Numbered from the stretch's first letter, positions 1 to 8,965 are shown. The stretch: 64,000 nt of DNA from Actinokineospora bangkokensis (GCF_001940455.1 NZ_MKQR01000017.1:48707-112706), one strand, 5' to 3'. Numbers and translations: made by a program. Notes: a model not told the origin generated them from the letters alone.

Positions 1-26
1 GTGGGGGTGAAGGAGGTGGGGGTGGG

Positions 27-1916
27 TTAGACCGGGGTGGTGGTCTTGCCCTCCTGGGCGGCGAACTGGGTGTGGTAGAGCTCGGCGTAGCGGCCCTGGT
101 GGGTCAGGAGTTCGTCGTGGGTGCCCTGTTCGACGACCTCGCCGTGCTCGATGACGAGGATCTTGTCGGCGGCCCGGATGGTGGAGAGGCGGTGGGCGAT
201 GACGAGGGCCGTGCGGCCGGAGAGGGCTTCGGCGAGGGCTTCCTGGACGGCCAGTTCGGAGGTGGTGTCCAGGTGGGCGGTGGCCTCGTCGAGGATGACG
301 ACGCGGTGGCGGGCGAGCAGGAGGCGGGCGATGGTGAGGCGTTGGCGTTCGCCGCCGGAGAGGCGGTAGCCGCGTTCGCCGACGACGGTGTCGAGGCCGT
401 CGGACAGGGAGCGGACGAGGTCGGCCAGGCGGGCGCGCTCCAGGGCGTCCCACAGGTCGGCCTCGGTGGCGCCGGGGTTGGCGAAGGCGAGGTTGGCGCG
501 GACGGTGTCGTGGAACAGGTGGCCGTCCTGGGTGACCATGCCGACGGTGGTGCGGATGGACTCGCCGCGCAGGTCGCGGACGTCCACACCGGACAGGCGG
601 ACGGCGCCGGAGTCGACGTCGTAGAGGCGGGGGGCCAGCGAGGCGATGGTGGACTTGCCCGCGCCCGAGGAGCCCACCAGCGCGATCGTCTCGCCGGGGC
701 GGGCGGTGAACGACACGCCGTGCAGGACCTCCACGCCGCCGCGGGTGTCGAGCGCGGCGACCTCCTCCAGGGACGCCAGCGAGACCTTGTCGGCCGAGGG
801 GTAGGCGAAGCGCACGTCCTCGAACTCCACCGACACCGGACCCTCCGGCAGGGCGACCGCGTCCGGCTTGTCCTGGATCAGCGGGGGCAGGTCCAGCACC
901 TCGAAGACCCGCTCGAAGCTGACCAGCGCGCCCATCAGCTCCACCCGGGCGCCCGCCAGCGCGGTCAGCGGGGCGTAGAGCCGGGTGAGCAGCAGGGCCA
1001 GCGACACCACCGCCCCGGCGTCGAGCGACCTGTCCACGGCCAGCGACCCGCCCACCCCGTACACCAGGGCCAGCGCCAGGGCGGACACCAGCGTCAGCGC
1101 GGTGACGAAGTACGACTGCACCATGGCCGAGCGCACCCCGATGTCGCGCACCCGCGCGGCCCTGGCGTGGAACTCGCGGGACTCCTCGGCGGGCTCGCCG
1201 AACAGCTTCACCAGGGTCGCGCCCGGGGCGGAGAACCGCTCGGTCATCTGGTTGAGCATGGAGCTGTCCAGGGCGGCGGCCTCGCGGCGCAGCGCGGCCA
1301 CCCGGCGGCCGATGCGCCGGGCCGGGACGGCGAACACCGGGAGCAGCAGCAGCGCCAGCAGGGTGACCTGCCAGGAGATGCCGATCATCACGACCAGCGT
1401 GAGCACCAGCGTGACGGTGTTGGTGACCACCCCGGACAGGGTGTCGCTGAAGGCCCGCTGCGCGCCCAGCACGTCGTTGTTGAGCCTGCTGACCAGCGCG
1501 CCGGTGCGGGTGCGGGTGAAGAAGGCGACCGGCATCCGCTGCACGTGGTCGAACACCCGCGAGCGCAGGTCGAGGATCAGGCCCTCCCCGATGGTGGCCG
1601 ACAGCCACCGCGACACCAGGCCCAGCCCGGCCTCGGCCAGCGCCGCCCCCGCGATCGCCAGGGCCAGCGGCACCACCAGGCCACCGGGGTCGCCCGCGAC
1701 GATCTCGTTGACCACCCGGCCCGCCAGCACCGGGGCCAGCACCGCCAGGCCCGCCAGCGCGACGCCCACCACCAGGAACGCGGCGAGGCGCCTGCCCCGC
1801 CGCGCGGCGATCCGCGCGACCCGCCCGGCCGTCTCGCGCACCGGGCGGCCCGCGGGCGCGCCGCCCTCCCGGCTGGCCCGGTACAGCGCGGACCAGGCGG
1901 TCATCTGCATGTCCAT
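27..1916 (-). CDS. ABC exporter, fused permease and ATPase
   Basis: A 629-residue half-transporter of the multidrug/lipid exporter (ABCB/MsbA-like) type, expected to work as a dimer in the cytoplasmic membrane. The N-terminal part (about residues 45-330) holds the hydrophobic segments of an ABC transmembrane domain. The C-terminal nucleotide-binding domain shows Walker A GSSGAGKST (415-423), signature LSGGERQ (519-525), Walker B VVILDEA (539-545), and the H-loop in IAHRLST. The substrate cannot be read from sequence. The ATG at 1916 is preceded by GGGGAA; ATGs at 1910 and 1904 are also possible. It lies divergent from the EI24 gene and just behind a promoter with MerR-family geometry, so inducible expression by a redox- or drug-sensing regulator is likely. 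No MerR gene is visible here. Confidence 0.95.
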   Translation of the reverse strand: MDMQMTAWSALYRASREGGAPAGRPVRETAGRVARIAARRGRRLAAFLVVGVALAGLAVLAPVLAGRVVNEIVAGDPGGLVVPLALAIAGAALAEAGLGLVSRWLSATIGEGLILDLRSRVFDHVQRMPVAFFTRTRTGALVSRLNNDVLGAQRAFSDTLSGVVTNTVTLVLTLVVMIGISWQVTLLALLLLPVFAVPARRIGRRVAALRREAAALDSSMLNQMTERFSAPGATLVKLFGEPAEESREFHARAARVRDIGVRSAMVQSYFVTALTLVSALALALVYGVGGSLAVDRSLDAGAVVSLALLLTRLYAPLTALAGARVELMGALVSFERVFEVLDLPPLIQDKPDAVALPEGPVSVEFEDVRFAYPSADKVSLASLEEVAALDTRGGVEVLHGVSFTARPGETIALVGSSGAGKSTIASLAPRLYDVDSGAVRLSGVDVRDLRGESIRTTVGMVTQDGHLFHDTVRANLAFANPGATEADLWDALERARLADLVRSLSDGLDTVVGERGYRLSGGERQRLTIARLLLARHRVVILDEATAHLDTTSELAVQEALAEALSGRTALVIAHRLSTIRAADKILVIEHGEVVEQGTHDELLTHQGRYAELYHTQFAAQEGKTTTPV

Positions 1917-1946
1917 GTCGGTTCCCCTCAGGTCGGTTCCCGCACG

Positions 1947-1977
1947 ACGGTAGGACCTCGACCAAGGTCGAGGTCAA
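1947..1977 (-). promoter_or_regulatory. MerR/SoxR-type promoter of the ABC exporter
   Basis: Read on the minus strand, a -35 TTGACC (1977-1972) and a -10 TACCGT (1952-1947) are separated by exactly 19 bp. The spacer region is built on a perfect palindrome (1954-1975): 10-bp arms GACCTCGACC and GGTCGAGGTC around AA. The CCTC...GAGG ends and 18-bp core length match SoxR/MerR operators. A 19-bp spacer is the hallmark of MerR-activated promoters. The predicted start is about 25-30 nt before the ATG at 1916. The regulator itself is inferred. Confidence 0.75.
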
Positions 1978-2062
1978 CGCGGGCGGTGGTGACGACGGTA
2001 GGGCAGGGGACCGACACCGGCCGGTTCGCCGCCTTCGGCTCCGGGCAAAGCGGACAGCCCAC

Positions 2063-2068
2063 TACACT
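2063..2068 (+). promoter_or_regulatory. -10 element of a leaderless promoter for the EI24 gene
   Basis: TACACT lies six bases before the GTG at 2075, so transcription would start at or next to the start codon. There is no Shine-Dalgarno sequence in front of that GTG. A leaderless mRNA, common in actinobacteria, is the simplest reading. No convincing -35 was seen. Confidence 0.5.
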
Positions 2069-2074
2069 GCGCCC

Positions 2075-2863
2075 GTGATCAAGAGCGTGCGGGACTTCGG
2101 CGTCGGGATCGGGTTGCTGGGACGCGGGTTCCGCATCGTGCTCAGCGACCCCAGGCTGCTGCTGCGCGGGGCGCTGCCCGCGCTGCTGACGACGCTGCTG
2201 CTGGCGGGCGCGGTGGTCGGGCTGGCGGTGGGCGTCGACGACCTGGTCGCCTGGGCCACGCCGTTCGCCGACGACTGGTCGGGCACGTGGCGCGGGCTGT
2301 TCCGCACGGCGCTGGGCGTCGGGGTCGTGGTGGGCGCGGTGGCGCTGTCGGTGGTGCTCTTCGCCGCCGTGGCGCTGATCGTCGGCGGCCCGTTCTACGA
2401 GTCCATCGCCGAGGAGGTCGAGGACCGGGAGCTGGGCGGGGTGCCCGGGGCGCAGCGCATCGGGTTCGCCCGCTCGGCGTGGATCGGCGTGCGCGACGGG
2501 CTGCGGCTGGTGCTGCTGGCCCTGCTGTGGGCGGTGCTGCTGTTCGCCCTCGGGTTCATCCCGGTGTTCGGGCAGACGGTGGTGCCGGTGCTGTCGGTGG
2601 TCGTGGGCGCCTGGCTGCTGGCGGTGGAGCTGACCGCGATCCCGTTCGTGCGCCGGGGCCGCAGCCTCAAGGAGCGGCGGCGGGCGCTGCGGACGCGCCG
2701 GGGGTTGGTGCTCGGGATGGCGGTGCCGGTGTACCTGCTGTGCCTGGTGCCGCTGCTGGCCCTGGTGGTGTTCCCGGCGGCGTTCGCGGGCGGGACGCTG
2801 CTCGCGGGCAAGCTGGTGGCCCCGGGCGCCGACCCCGCGCCGCGCGAGGGGTTCCCGCGCTGA
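2075..2863 (+). CDS. EI24 domain-containing (CysZ-like) membrane protein
   Basis: A 262-residue polytopic membrane protein of the EI24/CysZ family. Hydrophobic segments lie at about 30-55, 75-105, 145-170, 175-195 and 215-245. The motif GGPFYESIAEEVE after the second segment is typical of the family. In Gram-negatives CysZ imports sulfate; the role of actinobacterial homologues is not established. The GTG start has no ribosome binding site, which fits the leaderless promoter just upstream. It stands alone, divergent from the ABC exporter and convergent with the methyltransferase that ends 24 bases downstream. Confidence 0.85.
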   Translation: MIKSVRDFGVGIGLLGRGFRIVLSDPRLLLRGALPALLTTLLLAGAVVGLAVGVDDLVAWATPFADDWSGTWRGLFRTALGVGVVVGAVALSVVLFAAVALIVGGPFYESIAEEVEDRELGGVPGAQRIGFARSAWIGVRDGLRLVLLALLWAVLLFALGFIPVFGQTVVPVLSVVVGAWLLAVELTAIPFVRRGRSLKERRRALRTRRGLVLGMAVPVYLLCLVPLLALVVFPAAFAGGTLLAGKLVAPGADPAPREGFPR

Positions 2864-2887
2864 GTCGCCGGCGCGGGGAACGCGGCT

Positions 2888-3697
2888 CTACGGCTTGTGG
2901 GCGACGACGCCGATGACGGTGTCGTGCAAGGGGGTCAGCGGGTCGAGTCGGGGGCCGTCGGGCCACCACGCGTGCAGGGGCACGAGGCCGGGGGGCACCG
3001 GTTCCAGGCCCGCCAGCATCGCCTCGACCTCGGGCAGCGCGCGGTGCACCCCGGCCAACTCGGTGCCGCGGAGGCGTTCGTCGTAGGTGCGCACCAGTCC
3101 GGAGTGCGCTCCGCCGGGGTCGCAGTGGTGGGTGAGCACCAGGTAGGACCCCGCGGGCAGCGCCGCGGTCCACTCCCGGACCACCCGGGTGGCCGTGGCG
3201 GTGTCGGTGATGTGGTGCACCACCCCGCACATCAGCAGGCCGACCGGTTCGTCGAGGTCGAGGTGCTTGGTGGCGGCGGTCAACGCCTCGTCCGGCCGCG
3301 TCAGGTCCGCGTCGACCACGTGGGTCGAGTCGTTCTCCTCCAGCAACGCGCGCCCGTGCGCCAGCACCACCGGGTCGTTGTCGAGGTACACCACCCGCGC
3401 CCCCGGCCGGTACCGCTGCACGACCTGGTGGGTGTTGTCCCGGTGGGGCAGGCCCGACCCGAGGTCGAGGAACTGCTCCACACCCCGGCCCGCCGCCAGC
3501 AGCCGCAGCGCCCGCCCCGCGAACGCCCGGTGCTCCCTGGCCACCTCCCGCGCCTGCGGTGCCACCTCCAGCACCCGCTCCACCCACGCCCGGTCGACGG
3601 CGTAGTTGTCCCGCCCCCCGAGCAGCGCGTCGGTGAACCGGGCCTGCGACGGACGTCCGGCATCGGGTTCCCGGGCGGGGAGCGGCGCGAGGGACAA
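2888..3697 (-). CDS. SAM-dependent methyltransferase, Methyltransf_19 (DUF574) family
   Basis: A 269-residue protein of the actinobacterial DUF574/Methyltransf_19 family. Family landmarks are the N-terminal ARFTDALLGGRDNYAVDR, the SAM-binding FLDLGSGLPHRDNTHQ, the acidic loop VVYLDNDPVVL, and GLLMCGVVHHI. The substrate is unknown; members are numerous in streptomycetes and relatives, often as accessory genes. Translation appears to start at a TTG (3697), chosen because GGGGAGG lies at the right distance before it. The upstream region (3698-3928) is relatively AT-rich and contains a word, GTGTCACAAAA at 3831-3841, that resembles the TTTTGTCAC motif seen elsewhere in the window. Confidence 0.9.
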   Translation of the reverse strand: MSLAPLPAREPDAGRPSQARFTDALLGGRDNYAVDRAWVERVLEVAPQAREVAREHRAFAGRALRLLAAGRGVEQFLDLGSGLPHRDNTHQVVQRYRPGARVVYLDNDPVVLAHGRALLEENDSTHVVDADLTRPDEALTAATKHLDLDEPVGLLMCGVVHHITDTATATRVVREWTAALPAGSYLVLTHHCDPGGAHSGLVRTYDERLRGTELAGVHRALPEVEAMLAGLEPVPPGLVPLHAWWPDGPRLDPLTPLHDTVIGVVAHKP

Positions 3698-3928
3698 GCT
3701 TCCTCCCCGGGAGTGGTCCGGACGGTCGGCGGAATGCGCACCAGTTTAGAGCAGCCGGTTGCGCACAACCATCCTCCTGCCACCGCCACACCCGTTCAGG
3801 TCAATCTCCTACCACCCCGATCGGGTGACGGTGTCACAAAACCGCAGCGCGCACCCATGAATCCGAATTCTCTTCATGAATGACCCGTGGGCCAAAACGG
3901 GAAACGACGGCGGTGAAAGCGGATGCCC

Positions 3929-4843
3929 TTACGGGAGGAGGTCGCGGACAGAGCCGAGTTCGTCCAGGGTCGGGGGGTTCGCGCCCGCGCGGGAGCAGGT
4001 GGTGGCGGCGACGGCGTTGGCGAAGTCGAGGGCGTTGTCGAGGGCGGTTGCCGGGAGTTCCGCGATGCGGGGGTGGGCGCCGCCGAGGAGGTGGGCCGTG
4101 GAGAGCCAGTGGAGCAGGCCCGCGGTGAAGGCGTCGCCCGCGCCGACGGTGTCGACGACCTGGGTCGGGGGGCCGGGGCGGGTGGTGGCGCGGGTGGCGG
4201 TCACGGCGTGCGCGCCCTGCGAGCCGAGGGTCACCACCACCAGGGACGGGCCGAGGGCGAGCCACTGGGCGGCCTTCGCGGCGGGGTCGGCACCCGGGTA
4301 GAGCCAGGCCAGGTCCTCCTCGCTGACCTTCACCACGCCCGACAGCGCGACCTGGCGCTCCACGCGGGGGCGCTCCTGCTCGGGGGTGCCCGACAGGGAC
4401 GGGCGGACGTTCGGGTCGAAGGAGACCGTGGGGGCGGTGCGCATGGCCGCCTCGACGACCTCCGCGCCGGGGGCGAGGAGGGTGGCCAGGGAACCGGTGT
4501 GCAGGCACTCGGCGCCGTCGAGGGGCGGGAGGTCGGTGACGTCCCAGCTCAGGCGGAAGTCGTAGCGGGCCACGCCCGCCTCGTCGGTGGCGGCGAAGGC
4601 GACGCTGGTGTCGGCGGTCGGGGCGGGCAGGGCGCGCACGTCCACGCCGGACTCCACCAGGTGCGCGCGCACCATGCGGCCGAACAGGTCGTCGCCGAGG
4701 CGGGTGCCCAGCACCGCCCGCTGCCCCAGCCTGCTCAGCCCCAGCGCCACGTTCGCCGGGCTGCCGCCGGGGTGGGCGGTGAACGTGCGGCCGTCGGCGG
4801 CGGCGATCAGGTCGACCAGGGCTTCGCCAACAACAGTGATCAT
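3929..4843 (-). CDS. PfkB-family carbohydrate kinase (fructokinase-like)
   Basis: A 304-residue cytosolic sugar kinase of the ribokinase/PfkB family, transferring phosphate from ATP to a sugar or nucleoside. Evidence includes the N-terminal MITVVGEALVDLI and GGSPANVALGLSRLG (PfkB signature 1), and near the C-terminus DTVGAGDAFTAGLL, which carries the anion hole and catalytic Asp (signature 2). Fructokinase is the best guess from length and motifs; the substrate is not proven. The ATG at 4843 was chosen over an upstream start because it begins exactly at the conserved fold and has GGAG nearby. It appears monocistronic. Confidence 0.9.
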   Translation of the reverse strand: MITVVGEALVDLIAAADGRTFTAHPGGSPANVALGLSRLGQRAVLGTRLGDDLFGRMVRAHLVESGVDVRALPAPTADTSVAFAATDEAGVARYDFRLSWDVTDLPPLDGAECLHTGSLATLLAPGAEVVEAAMRTAPTVSFDPNVRPSLSGTPEQERPRVERQVALSGVVKVSEEDLAWLYPGADPAAKAAQWLALGPSLVVVTLGSQGAHAVTATRATTRPGPPTQVVDTVGAGDAFTAGLLHWLSTAHLLGGAHPRIAELPATALDNALDFANAVAATTCSRAGANPPTLDELGSVRDLLP

Positions 4844-5085
4844 CGGGGCTCCGGCGGCGGTGGCGGGCGGGGGCACCGAGAGCGTGCCACACCGGCGCGG
4901 GCCGCCGGGCGCCGCGCGCGAACCGGGCACGGCCGCTGCCCGCGGCGCGGTGCGTGCGCGCCCGGGTGGGCGCGCTGGACCGAACGGGCGGGCACCGGGG
5001 CCCGGCCGTCACGCAGCGCTGCCCCCCGATCCGGCGCACCCCGCGCTGAGCTGGGCGGACACCACTGGGAACGAACGGCAACGAC

Positions 5086-5157
5086 GGCCCTCGTCCGCCT
5101 GATTGTCCGGGTGGTCCGGTAGCGGACACGATGCCTGGAGCCGGGCGGACGAGGGCC
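5086..5157. repeat. Long inverted repeat ahead of the carboxypeptidase gene
   Basis: Perfect 14-bp arms, GGCCCTCGTCCGCC (5086-5099) and GGCGGACGAGGGCC (5144-5157), flank a 44-nt loop. The loop itself can pair (GTCCG/CGGAC). It ends 34 nt before the start codon at 5192, so it would sit in the 5' leader or promoter of the M14 gene. The rest of the 348-bp gap (4844-5191) shows no gene. Confidence 0.55.
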
Positions 5158-5191
5158 TGCCCGCGCGAACCCCCTGCGAGAGGTGACCCGA

Positions 5192-6475
5192 GTGAAGAGA
5201 ACCCGCACCCTGCTGGCCTGCGCGCTCGGCGCGCTGGCCGCCGCCACCCTGGCCACGGCCACCCCCGCGTCGGCCGGGCAGGCCGACGGCCAGACCGCGC
5301 AGTACCAGGTGACCGGCGTGCGCACCGCCGAGCAGCGCACCGCGATCGCCGCCACCGGCGCGGCCATCGACGGCGTCGAGGACAGCCGGACCCGGATCAC
5401 CGCCACGGCCGCGGAGGTGCGGGCCCTGCGCGCCAGGGGCTTCACCGTCGTCGCCGAGCAGGCCGCCCCGACCGACCGGGGATCGATCGGCATCCAGGGC
5501 TTCCCCAGCGCCGACGCCGGCTACCACGACTACGCCGAGACGACCGCCGAGGTGAACAAGGCGGTGGCCGACCACCCCGGCCTGGTCACCAAGCGGGTCA
5601 TCGGCAAGTCCTACGAGGGCCGCGACATCATCGCGGTGAAGATCTCCGACAACGCCGCCACCGACGAGGCCGAGCCGGAGGTGCTGTTCACCGCGCACCA
5701 GCACGCGCGCGAGCACCTGACCGTGGAGATGGCGCTCTACATCATCAACAACCTCACCGACACCTACGCCACCGACAGCCGCGTGCGGGCGCTGGTGGAC
5801 ACCCGCGAGGTGTGGGTCATCCCGGACGTCAACCCCGACGGCGGCGAGTACGACATCGCCACCGGCTCCTACCGCAGCTGGCGCAAGAACCGGCAGCCCA
5901 ACGCCGGGTCGTCCTACGTCGGCACCGACCTCAACCGCAACTGGGACTACAAGTGGGGCTGCTGCGGCGGCTCCTCGGGCAGCACCTCCAGCGCGACCTA
6001 CCGCGGCCCGTCCCCGGCCTCGGCGCCGGAGGTCCGCGTGCTGCAGGACTTCGTCAAGTCCCGCGTGGTCGGCGGCAAGCAGCAGATCACCACGGCGATC
6101 GACTGGCACACCTACAGCCAGCTGGTGCTGTGGCCCTTCGGCTGGACCTACGACCAGGTCGTGCCCGGCATGACCCAGGCCGAGTACACCACCTTCTCCA
6201 CCCTGGGCCGGGCGATGGCCGCGACCAACGGCTACACCCCCGAGCAGTCCTCGGACCTCTACGTCACCGACGGCTCCATCGACGACTACTTGTGGGGCGT
6301 GCACAAGATCTGGGCGTTCACCTTCGAGATGTACCCGGGCAGCTCCGGCAGCGGCGGCGGCTTCTACCCGCCCGACGAGGTCATCTCCCGCGAGACCGCG
6401 CGCAACCGGGCCGCGGTGCTCTACCTGCTCGACTACGCCGACTGCCCGCCCAGGGCCAGCGGCCGCACCTGCTGA
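5192..6475 (+). CDS. Secreted M14 zinc carboxypeptidase
   Basis: A 427-residue exported metallocarboxypeptidase of family M14 (carboxypeptidase T/A type) that removes C-terminal residues from peptides. A Sec signal peptide ([20 protein letters not shown]..., predicted cut after ASA) is followed by a propeptide-like region and the catalytic domain. Zinc ligands are visible as HAREH (His171, Glu174) and DWHTYSQ (His306). The substrate-binding NR is in GTDLNRNWD, and the catalytic Glu is in FTFEMYPGS (Glu379). GTG 5192 is preferred to GTG 5183 because it has GAGAGG about 8 nt upstream and gives a compact signal peptide. It is monocistronic, behind a long inverted repeat and followed by a strong terminator. 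Confidence 0.95.
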   Translation: MKRTRTLLACALGALAAATLATATPASAGQADGQTAQYQVTGVRTAEQRTAIAATGAAIDGVEDSRTRITATAAEVRALRARGFTVVAEQAAPTDRGSIGIQGFPSADAGYHDYAETTAEVNKAVADHPGLVTKRVIGKSYEGRDIIAVKISDNAATDEAEPEVLFTAHQHAREHLTVEMALYIINNLTDTYATDSRVRALVDTREVWVIPDVNPDGGEYDIATGSYRSWRKNRQPNAGSSYVGTDLNRNWDYKWGCCGGSSGSTSSATYRGPSPASAPEVRVLQDFVKSRVVGGKQQITTAIDWHTYSQLVLWPFGWTYDQVVPGMTQAEYTTFSTLGRAMAATNGYTPEQSSDLYVTDGSIDDYLWGVHKIWAFTFEMYPGSSGSGGGFYPPDEVISRETARNRAAVLYLLDYADCPPRASGRTC

Positions 6476-6480
6476 CGCGC

Positions 6481-6515
6481 GGCGGGGCCGGGTCCACACC
6501 GGACCCGGCCCCGCC
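6481..6515. terminator. Bidirectional terminator between convergent genes
   Basis: A perfect 15-bp GC-rich stem (arms 6481-6495 and 6501-6515) with a 5-nt loop (ACACC). It sits between the stop codons of the carboxypeptidase (plus strand) and PucR paralogue 1 (minus strand), so it can serve both. It has no long U-tract, as usual in high-GC actinobacteria. Confidence 0.85.
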
Positions 6516-6535
6516 GGTGGTCGGCCCCGGGCCGG

Positions 6536-7786
6536 TCAGTTCTGGGACGCCTCGTCCGGGTCGTTCCAGGCGTGCATGGTGATCTCCATGAGGAACCGCT
6601 GCTCGGGGTCGTTGAGCCGGTCCCCGAGCAGCTCCTCGATCTGGTTCATGCGGTAGCGCACGGTCTGCGGGTGCACGGCCAGCCGGGCGGCGGTCTCGTT
6701 GATGTCGCCGCGGGTGTGCAGCCAGGTCCGCAGGGTCGACGACACCCGCTCGCGCTGCTTGTCGGTGAGGTCGGCGAACGCGGCGCGGATCGGCTGCGCC
6801 ACGTGGGTCACCAGCGACTCGTCGGCGAACATCAGCAGCGTGGACAGGTTCTTGGCGCACCAGGTGACCTGGACCTCGGGCAGCACGCCCCGGTTGACCA
6901 GCGACATCGCCTGCCGGGCCAGCCGCTGCGAGCGGTGGGCGTCGGCCAGGGCCACCGTCGGGCCCACCGCGGCGCGGCGGCCCTGCAGCTGGGCCTCCAG
7001 GGCGGGCAGCTGCGCGCGCGGGTTGGGCAGCACCAGGCACGGGTCGCCGGACTCCAGGTCGACGAGCACGTCGCGGCCCAGCGAGGGCACCGGCAGGTGG
7101 TGCTGGTCGGCCCGGTACTCCAGGACGACCACGGCCACCTCCTCGGGCACCTGCCAGTCGGCGGCCGAGGCCAGGTCGACCAGGGCCTGGTGGGTGGGCG
7201 GCGGGTCGGACAGGATCAGCTTGAGCAGCTGCCTGCGCCTGCGCTCGTAGGAGCCGCTGGCCTGCGCCTGGGCCTCGGTGTAGCCCTCGACGGCGACCAC
7301 GCACAGGTCGTCGACGTAGGCGAAGATCGCCTCGGCCACGGTGAGCAGCGTGTCCACCGGGATGCCGAGCTCCTGGCCCGCGAAGCTGACGTGCCGCCAC
7401 ACCGCGCGGGCGCCCACGCGCACCGCGGTCTGCAGGGCGTCCATCGTGCGGCCCTCCAGGAACTCCACGCGCCCGGCGTAGCGGAAGGCCGCCAGCCAGT
7501 CCTCGCGGCTGGCGGAGGGGTTGGCGATGAACTCGAAGCACTGCAGGATCGCGGCCTGCACGCTGCCGACGAGCACCTCGCGGAACTTGCCCTCCATCGG
7601 CTGCCGGTAGGCGGGCACCGCGTCCTGGATGGCCTCGATGGCGTCCTGGATGAGCGTCCCGGCCAGCGGCCGCACCTTCTCGGCGAGGTCGGGGACGACC
7701 GAGGCCCAGATGGGCACCGCGGTGACACCGGCGGCGACCTTGTCCGGGTCGCCGGGTCCCGGTCCGCCGCGTCGCGTCACCGCCAT
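6536..7786 (-). CDS. PucR/CdaR-family transcriptional regulator (paralogue 1)
   Basis: A 416-residue DNA-binding regulator. Order of parts: an N-terminal RsbRD_N-like alpha-helical domain (LAGTLIQDAIEAIQDAVPAY...), a central GGDEF-like CdaR domain, and a C-terminal PucR helix-turn-helix (RGDINETAARLAVHPQTVRYRMNQIEELLG). Family members usually sense small molecules or act as activators of catabolic or secondary-metabolite genes. The ATG at 7786 was chosen over one at 7855 because GGAGGG lies just upstream. It is one of four close paralogues in this window, all with the same architecture. It is convergent with the carboxypeptidase gene and divergent from the alpha/beta hydrolase. Confidence 0.9.
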   Translation of the reverse strand: MAVTRRGGPGPGDPDKVAAGVTAVPIWASVVPDLAEKVRPLAGTLIQDAIEAIQDAVPAYRQPMEGKFREVLVGSVQAAILQCFEFIANPSASREDWLAAFRYAGRVEFLEGRTMDALQTAVRVGARAVWRHVSFAGQELGIPVDTLLTVAEAIFAYVDDLCVVAVEGYTEAQAQASGSYERRRRQLLKLILSDPPPTHQALVDLASAADWQVPEEVAVVVLEYRADQHHLPVPSLGRDVLVDLESGDPCLVLPNPRAQLPALEAQLQGRRAAVGPTVALADAHRSQRLARQAMSLVNRGVLPEVQVTWCAKNLSTLLMFADESLVTHVAQPIRAAFADLTDKQRERVSSTLRTWLHTRGDINETAARLAVHPQTVRYRMNQIEELLGDRLNDPEQRFLMEITMHAWNDPDEASQN

Positions 7787-8043
7787 CTCGCCCTCCACCC
7801 GCGCGATATCGACACCCCCGCACGACTCCGTGTCCATTTGGTGCTCGTCGAACACTAAGGAGGGGCACCAGGGCTGTCAATCGTCCGCGGGTGTCGGCGG
7901 GCGCCCCCAGGTCGCGCCTTGCTGCCCCAGGGGCAGGCCAGCGCCGCGGAACTATCCGCACCCGCGCAATTCCCGCCGGTCCGGCCAATGCCGGGCGGGG
8001 CCGTTCTATGCTCGCGGAAAACCGCTCGGGAAAGGGCACGGGG

Positions 8044-8934
8044 ATGGGCATTTCCGAACGCGAGGCCACCCTGCACGGACGGCGGGTCGGCTATCTGCAC
8101 CTTGCACCGAGCGGTGCGCCCACCGACGACCCGCTGGTGCTCGTGCACGGGCTCGCGGGCACCAGCGCGACCTGGCGGCCCCTGCTGCGGACCCTGCACG
8201 AGCGCGGGTTCGACCGGGAGGTGCTGGCAGTGGACCTGCCGGGGCACGGCCGCAGCGAGGGCCCGCACGGCGACTACTCGATCGCCGGGTACGCCAACGT
8301 GGTGCGCGACCTGCTGGTGGCGCTGTCGCTGGAGCACGTCACCCTGGTCGGCCATTCCCTGGGTGGAGGTGTCGCCCTGCAATTCTCCTACCAGTTCCCG
8401 GACCAGTGCGGTCGCGTGGTGCTGGTCGACAGCGGCGGCCTGGGCAGCGGGGTGAGCGCGGCGATCCGCGCGGCGAACCTGCCCGGGACGGCGCTGGCGC
8501 TGCCGCTGCTGGCCAACCGGTTCACCGTGGCGCTGGCCAAGCGGGTCGCGGGCGAGCGGGTCGAGGTGCGCGAGCTGATCGACCACTTCGGCAGCCTCGC
8601 GGCCAAGGAGGCCCGCAAGTCGTTCGTGCGGACCGTGCGGGCGTCGGTGGGGCTGCGCGGGCAGCGGGTGAGCGCGCAGGAGAAGCTGTACCTGGCCGAG
8701 GACCTGCCGTCGCTGCTCGTGTGGGGCACCAAGGACCGGATCATCCCGGCCGGGCACGGGCGCCGGGCCGCGGAGCTGATGCCGGGGGCGCGGCTGGTGG
8801 AGCTGGCGGGGGCGGGCCACTTCCCGCACGTGGCCGAGCCGGGCTGGTTCGCCGACGTGCTCACCGACTTCCTGACCACCACCACGCCCGCCCGGCTCGA
8901 CGTGGGGCAGCTGCGCCGCTTCGTCGTGGCCTGA
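8044..8934 (+). CDS. Alpha/beta hydrolase
   Basis: A 296-residue cytosolic alpha/beta-hydrolase-fold enzyme. The oxyanion-hole region LVLVHGLAG (about 31-39), nucleophile elbow GHSLGG (Ser105), the acid in LLVWGTKDRIIP and the catalytic His in GAGHFPHV are all present, so it should be active. Substrate is unknown; esterase, lipase or thioesterase activity are possible. The ATG at 8044 begins directly at the conserved fold; an in-frame ATG at 8008 is possible. It faces the PKS operon tail to tail. Because that PKS has lost its own thioesterase, a role in releasing its product in trans is conceivable but unproven. Confidence 0.85.
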   Translation: MGISEREATLHGRRVGYLHLAPSGAPTDDPLVLVHGLAGTSATWRPLLRTLHERGFDREVLAVDLPGHGRSEGPHGDYSIAGYANVVRDLLVALSLEHVTLVGHSLGGGVALQFSYQFPDQCGRVVLVDSGGLGSGVSAAIRAANLPGTALALPLLANRFTVALAKRVAGERVEVRELIDHFGSLAAKEARKSFVRTVRASVGLRGQRVSAQEKLYLAEDLPSLLVWGTKDRIIPAGHGRRAAELMPGARLVELAGAGHFPHVAEPGWFADVLTDFLTTTTPARLDVGQLRRFVVA

Positions 8935-8965
8935 CCGCCGCCGGGGCCCCGGGCCGCCCCACGCC

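Noticed and set aside
72-2078. 668-codon plus-strand frame opposite the ABC exporter
   Set aside because: No recognisable domain and repetitive Gly/Glu/Gln/Arg composition; the opposite strand has intact Walker and signature motifs.
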